From: an uncultured Ruminococcus sp.
Lineage (GTDB): Bacteria; Bacillota_A; Clostridia; Oscillospirales; Ruminococcaceae
Length of the DNA stretch: 6,717 nucleotides
Assembly (NCBI GenBank): GCA_902782875.1
Contig: CACZPE010000048.1
Span: forward strand, 1 to 6,717
Reading direction: 5' to 3'
Shown: in pieces, positions 1-5,522 of the stretch
Position numbering within the stretch: the stretch's first letter is position 1
How the letters are laid out: every line of letters begins with the position of its first letter
Translations under genes and position numbers: made by a program
The notes under the pieces: model-generated
What the model was told of the DNA's origin: nothing
What the model saw: the letters and a program-made list of their open reading frames with translations, nothing else
The model's database searches: none

Positions 1-321
1 GCGAAGTACCGAGGAAAGCAGACCGTGATCCAAACCTATCCCGAAGTAAACGCCATGCAGACCGATGATGACAAGCGGTATCCAGAACAGCATATCCTTA
101 GCGGTGGTTTGCGACCTGCACAGACCGAGATATTCCATAAGACCGTTTTTCTTTGTGAATATAAATATAACAGTTGTGAGAACGGCTGCAAATACAGCCT
201 CTGCAAGAAATTCAACGCCGATAGCTTCGGAAATTGCGGGTACGTTGCTCATACCGAGCACATAGATCAGGATAAGTATAACAGCAAATGCAACAGGTTT
301 TTCATCAAAGAACTTTTTCAT
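1..321 (-). CDS. Partial membrane protein, probable CPBP/CAAX-family intramembrane protease N-terminus
   Basis: The first 107 codons of a leftward gene are present; the 3' part lies outside the window. It starts MKKFFDEKPVAFAV, with hydrophobic segments at about residues 10-27, 42-57 and 81-95. Between the last two sits KKNGLMEYLGLCRS (residues 59-72). That pattern (two helices, a 'KNG..EYLGLC' loop, then '..LFWIPLVII') resembles the N-terminus of clostridial CPBP (CAAX protease/Abi) membrane proteins. The catalytic EExxxR and histidine motifs of the family lie further downstream and cannot be checked, so the call rests on N-terminal resemblance. The start is supported by an AGGAGAAGG-like site just upstream and by an ATGA overlap with the stop of the TetR gene, implying translational coupling and co-regulation. 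Alternative: another multi-pass membrane protein of unknown function. Confidence 0.65.
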   Translation of the reverse strand, partial: MKKFFDEKPVAFAVILILIYVLGMSNVPAISEAIGVEFLAEAVFAAVLTTVIFIFTKKNGLMEYLGLCRSQTTAKDMLFWIPLVIIGLHGVYFGIGLDHGLLSSVLR

Positions 322-881
322 ATTCCTTCTCCTTTTGCGATGCCGACTGCTCCCATGAACACGTTTGTCAGCAGTCGTTCGAAATAATTCTCTTCATATT
401 CTATTGAGTTGTTCGCTATCAGTGAAGCTGCACCGTGTACGCAGATGAAGATCGAAGCAAATACATCTTCAGCCTGCTCTTTAGTGAGTCCTGCACCTTC
501 GCACAATGCGGGTATTACGGGATTTCCGTCGGAATACATGACCTCTGAAAATCCCGCGTGAAATCTGTCAGACTCAAACAGAAACCGGAAAAGCTTCTTC
601 TCCTCATAGGCAAAAAGTATATATCTCAGACCGATCGCCAGGAGTTGCTCATGCGAGCTGTCGGGTGACATGATAAATTTTTCGTGGAATTTTTCAGCTG
701 CGGAGTATACATCCTCCCTGAGATCATCTACCGCTGCGTAATGATACATAACAGGCTGTGTAGAGCAGCCAAGCTCTGCTGCGACTCTGCGCACGCTGAG
801 ATTTTCCGCGCCCTCGCTGCGCACTACGCTGAAGCCAGCCTGTATGATCATATCCTTTGTGATCTTTGCCTTTGGCGGCAT
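318..881 (-). CDS. TetR/AcrR-family transcriptional regulator
   Basis: This 187-residue protein has the usual length and layout of a TetR-family dimeric repressor. The N-terminal DNA-binding domain covers about residues 6-52, with a helix-turn-helix at about 27-48 (LSVRRVAAELGCSTQPVMYHY) typical of the family. The C-terminal two-thirds is a helical ligand/dimer domain ending in FICVHGAASLIANN (145-158), as in the WHG-type TetR C-terminal domain. The ATG is fixed by AGGAGG at 889-894, seven bases upstream. The stop overlaps the start of the downstream membrane-protein gene (ATGA, 318-321), so the regulator and membrane protein form one unit. Two inverted repeats over its promoter suggest that it represses itself and its partner. 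The effector ligand cannot be read from the sequence. Confidence 0.92.
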   Translation of the reverse strand: MPPKAKITKDMIIQAGFSVVRSEGAENLSVRRVAAELGCSTQPVMYHYAAVDDLREDVYSAAEKFHEKFIMSPDSSHEQLLAIGLRYILFAYEEKKLFRFLFESDRFHAGFSEVMYSDGNPVIPALCEGAGLTKEQAEDVFASIFICVHGAASLIANNSIEYEENYFERLLTNVFMGAVGIAKGEGI

Positions 882-903
882 ATCATCGCCTCCTGAAATA
901 TAT

Positions 904-923
904 CATATGTTATATAACATATG
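904..923. promoter_or_regulatory. Perfect 20-bp palindrome, likely TetR operator O1
   Basis: CATATGTTATATAACATATG is identical to its own reverse complement over all 20 bases. It covers the expected transcription start of the TetR gene, just downstream of its -10 box. A site of this size and symmetry between promoter and ribosome binding site is a standard TetR-family operator position. Binding by this particular regulator is inferred. Confidence 0.75.
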
Positions 924-924
924 T

Positions 925-954
925 ATTATAACACGAGTTATATAAAAATGTCAA
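925..954 (-). promoter_or_regulatory. Sigma-A promoter of the TetR/membrane-protein unit
   Basis: On the minus strand, TTGACA (949-954) and TATAAT (925-930) both match consensus exactly, separated by 18 bases. The expected start of transcription is near 918, inside the 20-bp palindrome. A fully consensus promoter covered by operators suggests strong expression that is normally shut off. Confidence 0.85.
927..942. promoter_or_regulatory. Inverted repeat TATAAC-ACGA-GTTATA, likely second operator O2
   Basis: Six-base arms TATAAC (927-932) and GTTATA (937-942) flank ACGA. The same TATAAC/GTTATA words form the core of the neighbouring palindrome. The repeat overlaps the -10 box (925-930) and runs into the spacer, so a bound protein would block RNA polymerase. 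Its centre lies 21 bp (two helical turns) from the centre of the 904-923 palindrome, which would put two bound dimers on the same face of the DNA. Part of the symmetry could come simply from the AT-rich -10 region. Confidence 0.5.
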
Positions 955-958
955 GAGA

Positions 959-988
959 AAACTGTGATTTTGTAAAAAGTCACAGTTT
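959..988. terminator. AT-rich hairpin, possible second terminator insulating tetR
   Basis: AAACTGTGA (959-967) and TCACAGTTT (980-988) form a perfect 9-bp stem with a 12-base loop; the loop itself has TTTT opposite AAAA, so the fold can extend. Read on the minus strand it is followed by TTTTCTCTT. It lies between the tRNA terminator and the TetR promoter, so it could stop read-through from the tRNA gene. The stem has only three G-C pairs, so it could instead be a protein-binding site upstream of the -35 box. Confidence 0.4.
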
Positions 989-1033
989 CTGCACTGAGGT
1001 ATGATCAGATTTCACAAATAGAGCAGTTTTAGC

Positions 1034-1066
1034 GAAAAACAAATCCCTTACCGTATGGTAAGGGAT
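1034..1066 (-). terminator. Intrinsic terminator of tRNA-fMet
   Basis: A perfect 10-bp stem (ATCCCTTACC / GGTAAGGGAT, 1043-1066) with a 4-base loop lies seven bases downstream of the tRNA 3' end. On the minus strand it is followed by TTGTTTTTC. This is a textbook Rho-independent terminator for the leftward tRNA transcript. Confidence 0.9.
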
Positions 1067-1072
1067 CATATC

Positions 1073-1149
<77 letters not shown>

Positions 1150-1182
1150 ATATTTAAGTGCCCGTTTCCTGAGCACTTGATT

Positions 1183-1211
1183 AGTATATCATATCGTCCC
1201 TGATTTGTCAA
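1183..1211 (-). promoter_or_regulatory. Sigma-A promoter of tRNA-fMet
   Basis: On the minus strand, TTGACA (1206-1211) and TATACT (1183-1188) are separated by 17 bases. Transcription should start near 1176, giving a 5' leader of about 27 bases for RNase P to remove. A 6-bp inverted repeat (AAGTGC 1156-1161, GCACTT 1173-1178) spans that leader, and the start point lies within its first arm. Confidence 0.85.
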
Positions 1212-1222
1212 GCTAAAAAAGC

Positions 1223-1239
1223 ACATTTGTCACAAATGT
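1223..1239. repeat. Inverted repeat ACATTTG-TCA-CAAATGT upstream of the tRNA promoter
   Basis: Perfect 7-base arms around TCA lie 11 bases upstream of the -35 box of the tRNA-fMet promoter. The word ATTTGTCA within it (1225-1232) recurs 22 bases away at 1203-1210, overlapping the -35 box. It may be a regulator site or chance in AT-rich DNA; no role can be assigned. Confidence 0.3.
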
Positions 1240-1331
1240 TAATATTGCATAAAACAGATAACAGGTAATATACAATATGCACAAAACCGGCTGAAAAATA
1301 GAATTTCGGGCTTTATAGCAGCAGGATACAT

Positions 1332-1361
1332 ACCGTAGGGGCGCACCTGTATGTGCGCCCG
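1332..1361. repeat. GC-rich hairpin resembling a dispersed intergenic repeat
   Basis: The sequence ACCGTAGG followed by GGGCGCAC-CTGTAT-GTGCGCCC (stem 1339-1346 with 1353-1360) and a G forms a strong 8-bp stem with a 6-base loop. It is far more GC-rich than the AT-rich DNA around it. A 'GTAGGGGCG...CGCCC' hairpin of this form recurs between genes in many Oscillospiraceae-like genomes, so I read it as a REP/MITE-like repeat copy; that parallel is from memory, not a search. The bases after it (GTTTCTACT) make a poor T-tract, so it is a weak terminator candidate at best. Its right end is 15 bases from the -35 box of the nnr promoter. Confidence 0.55.
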
Positions 1362-1375
1362 TTTCTACTGCCGAC

Positions 1376-1404
1376 TTGACATAATCGTATTATTCTGCTA
1401 TTAT
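1376..1404 (+). promoter_or_regulatory. Sigma-A promoter of the nnr operon
   Basis: TTGACA (1376-1381) and TATTAT (1399-1404) are spaced 17 bases apart, close to the sigma-A consensus. Transcription should begin near 1411, leaving a leader of about 18 bases before the ATG at 1429. No other convincing promoter is seen before 6542, so it probably drives all five genes. Confidence 0.8.
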
Positions 1405-1428
1405 AGAGATATGAAAGAAGGATGCAGA

Positions 1429-2964
1429 ATGGAAAGCTATATCTGCACTCCTGCACAGATGAGAGCAGCGGAAGCCGATGCCGCAGAAGGTATTGACGGC
1501 GGATTTCTGACTCTTATGGAGAATGCAGGCAGAGCATTTGCAGACGAGATAAGAGACCGCGCTCCTGCAGCGAAGAGTATACTTATACTCTGCGGCAAGG
1601 GAAATAACGGGGGAGACGGCTTTGTAGCAGCCAGACTTCTCAGTGAGAATATGGATGTTACGGTGGCTCTTCTTGTGAACAGTGCGCCTGTCGGTATAGC
1701 AGGCACCGAGTTTTCGCATCTGCATAACAGCAGCGTGAAAATAATCACAGGCGATGAGATAGATTACGATAAGGAATATGATGTGATAGCAGATGCGGTG
1801 TTCGGTACAGGATTTCACGGCGAACTGCCCGAAAATGTTTCGCTCATATTCTCAAGGCTTATATACAGCAAAGCACTGAAGATCTCCGCGGATGTGCCGT
1901 CGGGCGTGAATGCCGAGAACGGTATGATATCAAGATGCGTGTTCCCTGCGGATATCACGGTCACATTCGGAGCGGTAAAGCTGGGCATGACGCTTCCGCC
2001 TGCCCGTGATATGTGCGGCGAAACAGTCATAAAGGAAATAGGCGTAGAGGATGCGCTGAGAAGATCGGGATTCATTCCCGTGCTTATGGATGAACACAGA
2101 GCGCTGTCGGTACTTCCCGAAAGAAATGAGTATTCCCATAAGGGCAGCTTCGGACGGCTTTCAGTCATAGGCGGTTCTTCGTCTATGAGCGGTGCAGCTG
2201 CGCTCAATGTCAGAGCGGCGCTAAGAAGCGGCGCAGGGCTTGTTGCGCTCGCTTCGGTAAAGACCGTCTGCGACAGGACTGCTGCATCTATCCCTGAATG
2301 TACATTTGCAGAGCTGATAGCAGGGGATACGGGAAATATATCCTCCGCTTCGCTTGACCTTATAGAGAAGGAGCTCCTCCGCTCGGATACCGCAGCGGCA
2401 GGCTCAGGTCTCGGGTGTACTCCCGATACCGCGCTTATAGTAAGAGAAATAATAAGGATATGCGGCAAGAGCAATATCCCGCTCGTGCTCGATGCGGACG
2501 GCCTTAACTGTATCGCGGGAGATGCAGGCTTTATAGCAAAGCACGGCTGCCGTGCGGTGCTGACACCTCACCCGAAGGAGCTTTCAAGGCTCCTTGACGT
2601 GGACATAAAAACAGTGCTTGAAGACAGGCTCGCAGCTGCTGTGAAGCTCAGCAGACTCAGCAATTCGATAGTTGTCAGCAAGGGTTATCCCACATTCATC
2701 GTGTCGCCTGACGGCAGAGCCGCGGCAAGCTATACCGGCAATGCAGGGCTATCAAAGGGCGGCAGCGGAGATGTGCTGACAGGTATCATCTCCGGACTTA
2801 TAACTTCAAACAAAGGTGACAGGCTTTTTGACTGTGCCTGCAGCGGCGTGTGGATATTCGGCGCGGCAGCGGATATCACCGCAGAGAGAATGTCTATGAC
2901 AAGCATGCTGCCGTCAGACGTGACAGATGATCTGGACAAGATATTTAAAAAGGACGTGATCTGA
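1429..2964 (+). CDS. nnr: Bifunctional NAD(P)HX epimerase / ADP- or ATP-dependent NAD(P)HX dehydratase
   Basis: This metabolite-repair enzyme restores damaged, hydrated NAD(P)H. The N-terminal YjeF_N domain epimerises the R and S hydrates; the C-terminal ribokinase-like domain dehydrates the S form using a nucleotide. The protein has 511 residues, matching the bifunctional family (about 500-515). Epimerase landmarks are GKGNNGGDGF (56-65), DAVFGTGF (122-129) and DVPSGVN (155-161). Dehydratase landmarks are HKGSFGRLSVIGG (237-249), DADGLN (355-360), TPHPKE (379-384) and GGSGD (444-448), with D448 the expected catalytic aspartate. The frame stays open upstream to an ATG at 1351, but that lies before the promoter and within the repeat hairpin. 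The start at 1429 has AAGAAGG at 1415-1421 with 7-base spacing. The ATG at 1411 would sit at the transcript end with no binding site. It is the first gene of the operon; its stop is one base before the next start. Confidence 0.95.
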   Translation: MESYICTPAQMRAAEADAAEGIDGGFLTLMENAGRAFADEIRDRAPAAKSILILCGKGNNGGDGFVAARLLSENMDVTVALLVNSAPVGIAGTEFSHLHNSSVKIITGDEIDYDKEYDVIADAVFGTGFHGELPENVSLIFSRLIYSKALKISADVPSGVNAENGMISRCVFPADITVTFGAVKLGMTLPPARDMCGETVIKEIGVEDALRRSGFIPVLMDEHRALSVLPERNEYSHKGSFGRLSVIGGSSSMSGAAALNVRAALRSGAGLVALASVKTVCDRTAASIPECTFAELIAGDTGNISSASLDLIEKELLRSDTAAAGSGLGCTPDTALIVREIIRICGKSNIPLVLDADGLNCIAGDAGFIAKHGCRAVLTPHPKELSRLLDVDIKTVLEDRLAAAVKLSRLSNSIVVSKGYPTFIVSPDGRAAASYTGNAGLSKGGSGDVLTGIISGLITSNKGDRLFDCACSGVWIFGAAADITAERMSMTSMLPSDVTDDLDKIFKKDVI

Positions 2965-2965
2965 T

Positions 2966-4048
2966 ATGTACATATTCAGCGCTGATGATAACAGCGTCAG
3001 GACGGGCGGAAGAAGCATCTTTACAGATGGTATCCGCTATCTTGACTATACCTGTTCATTTATAGAATTCGAGTTTACGGGCACTAAGGCAGAGGCTGAG
3101 CTTGTAAGTGATATGATGCCCTCCGAGGAGATATTCAGGGCATATATGGCAGTGTTTATCGACGGCAGTACAGAGCCCTCAAAGAAGATAAAGCTCGATG
3201 AGAAAAGCGCCGTTTATACCCTTTATGAATCCGATGCTCCCCGTACCGTAAAGATCAGGCTTATGAAGATCTCCGAAGCCGCATTTGCAAAGGCAGGCGT
3301 GGCAAAGATCACGATCGACGGAGAGCTTCTTCCTCCGCCGAAGGCAGAATTTAAGCGCAGGATAGAGTTCGTGGGCGATTCCATCACCTGCGGGTACGGC
3401 ATCGACGGAGTATTTGAGCGCGATGCTTTCTCTACAGAGACAGAAAATCCGCTGAAGGCATATGCATACAAGATTGCAGTGAAATGCCGTGCGGAGTATC
3501 AGTATATTTCCTGGAGCCGTATAGGTGTATATTCCTCATGGGCGGAGGATACAGCTGAAAAGCCCAATGACGGCTGGCTTATAAAGGATATCTATCCCTA
3601 TACCGACAGCGGTCTTGAGAATACCCTCGGCAAAGAGGGACACGAAAATCATACAAAATGGGATTTTTCAAAATACGTTCCTCAGGTGATCGTGCTTTTT
3701 GAGGGCACCAACGATCATTCTTTCACAAAGGGCATAAACGAAAGATGCTTGGCATTTGCCGAGAGCTATTCGGCTATGATAGATATGATAAGGACCAATA
3801 ATCCCGGGGCGTATATACTCTGTACATACGGTATCATGGATGATCCCCTGAAGGATATCATGACAGGCGTTGTAGGAGCAAAAAGAGCACAGGGTGACGA
3901 CAGGATAAGCTTCCTGCCGCTGCAGAAGCAGGATGAGGCAAACGACGGCGTGGCCGTTGACTGGCATCCGTCTGCGGCATCCCATGAAAAGATGTCTGAG
4001 ATACTCAGTGCAGAGATAAACAGGATATTTGAAGGAATGGGACTGTAA
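2966..4048 (+). CDS. CE2-type SGNH carbohydrate esterase (probable acetyl-sugar deacetylase), no signal peptide
   Basis: The protein has 360 residues in the two-domain plan of carbohydrate esterase family 2. An N-terminal beta-sandwich domain (about 1-120) precedes an SGNH hydrolase domain (about 130-358). Visible motifs are the nucleophile block FVGDSITCGYGIDG (S139), WDFSKYVPQVIVL leading into GTND (247-250), and DWHPSAASHEKM with catalytic histidine H334. CE2 enzymes remove acetyl groups from xylan, mannan or oligosaccharides. Many are secreted, but this one begins MYIFSADDNSVRTGG with no hydrophobic leader, so it probably acts in the cytoplasm on imported acetylated sugars or metabolites. 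The substrate cannot be read. The start follows the nnr stop by one base, with AAGGA at 2950-2954; the stop (TAA) shares a base with the next ATG, so translation is probably coupled on both sides. Confidence 0.85.
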   Translation: MYIFSADDNSVRTGGRSIFTDGIRYLDYTCSFIEFEFTGTKAEAELVSDMMPSEEIFRAYMAVFIDGSTEPSKKIKLDEKSAVYTLYESDAPRTVKIRLMKISEAAFAKAGVAKITIDGELLPPPKAEFKRRIEFVGDSITCGYGIDGVFERDAFSTETENPLKAYAYKIAVKCRAEYQYISWSRIGVYSSWAEDTAEKPNDGWLIKDIYPYTDSGLENTLGKEGHENHTKWDFSKYVPQVIVLFEGTNDHSFTKGINERCLAFAESYSAMIDMIRTNNPGAYILCTYGIMDDPLKDIMTGVVGAKRAQGDDRISFLPLQKQDEANDGVAVDWHPSAASHEKMSEILSAEINRIFEGMGL

Positions 4049-4824
4049 TGCCGAGACTTTATCCGCTTTTTTCATCGAGCAAGGGCAACTGCACTTTCAT
4101 AGGCACACAGTATGACGGTATACTTATAGACTGCGGCGCTTCCTGCAGAAGGATAAAACAGGCGCTCGATTCAAACGGTATACCTGTTTCTGCGATAAGG
4201 GGGATATTCATAACACATGAACATTCCGACCATATAAAAGGGCTGGGCATGTTCACAAAAAAACACAATATCCCCGTATATTCTCAGCCCGAAACTCTCG
4301 ACCTGCTTTATGACAAGGGCTGTATCCTGTCAAGGGCAGTTGAGATAAATGACGGAGCCGAGCTGGGGAATATGATCATAGAGCCGTTTGACACCATGCA
4401 TGACGCGGTTTCTCCATGCGGCTACAGGATCACCGCAGGCGGCAGTGTATGTGCTGTATGTACCGATCTCGGCATCGTTACAGATGATGTGAGAAAAGGC
4501 GTTTCAGGCGCATCCGCCGTGCTTCTCGAATCAAATTACGATGAGGATATGCTCAATAACGGCCCGTATCCGTATGAGCTCAGACAGAGGATATCATGTG
4601 ATATAGGGCATCTGTCAAACAGACAGAGCGGTGAATTCGCCGCCGCCCTGGTCAGTTCCGGAACTCAGAGCATAGTGCTCGGCCATCTTTCGGAAAACAA
4701 CAATACGCCCGAAACTGCCCGACTGACGGTAGAAGGGATCCTTGCGCGGGAGGGATATACCCACGGCAGGGATTATGTGCTCTCTGTCGCTGCACCCGAC
4801 GGATGCAGATATGTGTCTTTCTGA
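4048..4824 (+). CDS. walJ: WalJ/YycJ-family metallo-beta-lactamase-fold hydrolase (probable DNA exonuclease)
   Basis: The 258 residues match the single-domain MBL family of B. subtilis YycJ (WalJ). The opening LYPLFSSSKGNCTFIG is characteristic. Metal ligands are all visible: H57-E-H59-S-D61-H62, H118 (MHDAVSPCGY), D140 (TDLG) and H213 (LGHLSENNNTPE). The family-specific GHLSN is at 187-191. Members are metal-dependent nucleases implicated in DNA repair or cell-wall/division coordination; the precise role is unsettled. In many Firmicutes the gene follows the walRK two-component system, but here it sits between an esterase and trmO, so the wal linkage is lost. The ATG overlaps the preceding TAA by one base, with AAGGA at 4032-4036. 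The gap to trmO is 15 bases. Confidence 0.9.
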   Translation: MPRLYPLFSSSKGNCTFIGTQYDGILIDCGASCRRIKQALDSNGIPVSAIRGIFITHEHSDHIKGLGMFTKKHNIPVYSQPETLDLLYDKGCILSRAVEINDGAELGNMIIEPFDTMHDAVSPCGYRITAGGSVCAVCTDLGIVTDDVRKGVSGASAVLLESNYDEDMLNNGPYPYELRQRISCDIGHLSNRQSGEFAAALVSSGTQSIVLGHLSENNNTPETARLTVEGILAREGYTHGRDYVLSVAAPDGCRYVSF

Positions 4825-4839
4825 GATACGGAGATATAA

Positions 4840-5496
4840 ATGATAAAGACTATTGCAAGAATACATAATGATTTCGGGGAAAAATTCGGTATCCCGAGAC
4901 AGAGCGGCCTTACGGACAATATCTCCCTGATCGTATTCGAGAAGGAATACCGCGATCCCGAAGCGCTGAGGGGCATAGAGGAATACTCCCATCTATGGCT
5001 GCTGTGGCTCTTTTCCGAAAACACCCGTGATGAATGGAGACCAACGGTAAGGCCCCCGAGACTCGGCGGCAACAAACGTGTTGGAGTATTCGCAACGCGT
5101 TCTCCGTTCAGACCGAATAATATCGGGCTTTCGTCCGTAAAGCTGGTGGAAGTCAGATATGACGAAAGATACGGTACAGTCCTTGCCGTGAGCGGAGCAG
5201 ATCTTATGAACGGCACTCCTATAATCGATATAAAGCCGTATCTTCCGTATACCGATTCTCACCCCGATGCACAGGGAGGCTTTTCAGACCCGGTAAAGAA
5301 AAAGCTTGAGGTCGTCCTTCCGGAGGATATACCCTTCACCCAAAAGCAGCAGGATGACCTTGCAGATATACTTTCACAGGATCCAAGACCCCAGTATCAG
5401 ACAGATGAAGCGAGAGAATACACTTTTACATTTGCAGGACATGAAGTGACGTTTTCTGTTGATGACGGCATACTTACGGTGACAGAAGTGATCTGA
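4840..5496 (+). CDS. trmO: tRNA (N6-threonylcarbamoyladenosine(37)-N6)-methyltransferase TrmO
   Basis: The 218-residue protein belongs to the TsaA/TrmO (UPF0066) family. It uses S-adenosylmethionine to methylate t6A at position 37 of certain tRNAs, giving m6t6A. Its beta-barrel fold differs from ordinary methyltransferases. The family signature GVFATRSPFRPNNIGLS is at 82-98, with the second conserved block ADLMNGTPIIDIKPYLPY at 120-137. EEYSHLWLLWLF (47-58) is the conserved early segment. Length is slightly below the E. coli protein (about 235). The C-terminal part (about 160-218) is the small lid-like domain seen in bacterial members. The start at 4840 has GGAG at 4830-4833 with 6-base spacing. 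It is the fourth gene of the operon and the only tRNA-modification gene in it. Confidence 0.94.
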   Translation: MIKTIARIHNDFGEKFGIPRQSGLTDNISLIVFEKEYRDPEALRGIEEYSHLWLLWLFSENTRDEWRPTVRPPRLGGNKRVGVFATRSPFRPNNIGLSSVKLVEVRYDERYGTVLAVSGADLMNGTPIIDIKPYLPYTDSHPDAQGGFSDPVKKKLEVVLPEDIPFTQKQQDDLADILSQDPRPQYQTDEAREYTFTFAGHEVTFSVDDGILTVTEVI

Positions 5497-5522
5497 TCAT
5501 TTATCCGGAAAGAAGGGTGTTT

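Noticed and set aside
25..387. Plus-strand reading frame of 120 codons
   Set aside because: It is antisense to the membrane-protein N-terminus and the end of the TetR gene, and shows no protein-family features or binding site.
1245..1274. TTGCAT followed by TATACA as a plus-strand promoter
   Set aside because: Poor match and wide spacing, no gene directly downstream, and a much better promoter lies at 1376-1404.
1351..1428. Upstream extension of the nnr reading frame to ATG 1351 or 1411
   Set aside because: ATG 1351 lies inside the repeat hairpin and before the promoter; ATG 1411 coincides with the expected transcript start and has no binding site. ATG 1429 has both a binding site and the family-typical start.
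1815..2474. Minus-strand reading frame of 219 codons inside nnr
   Set aside because: It is antisense to well-conserved nnr domains, low in complexity, with no binding site.
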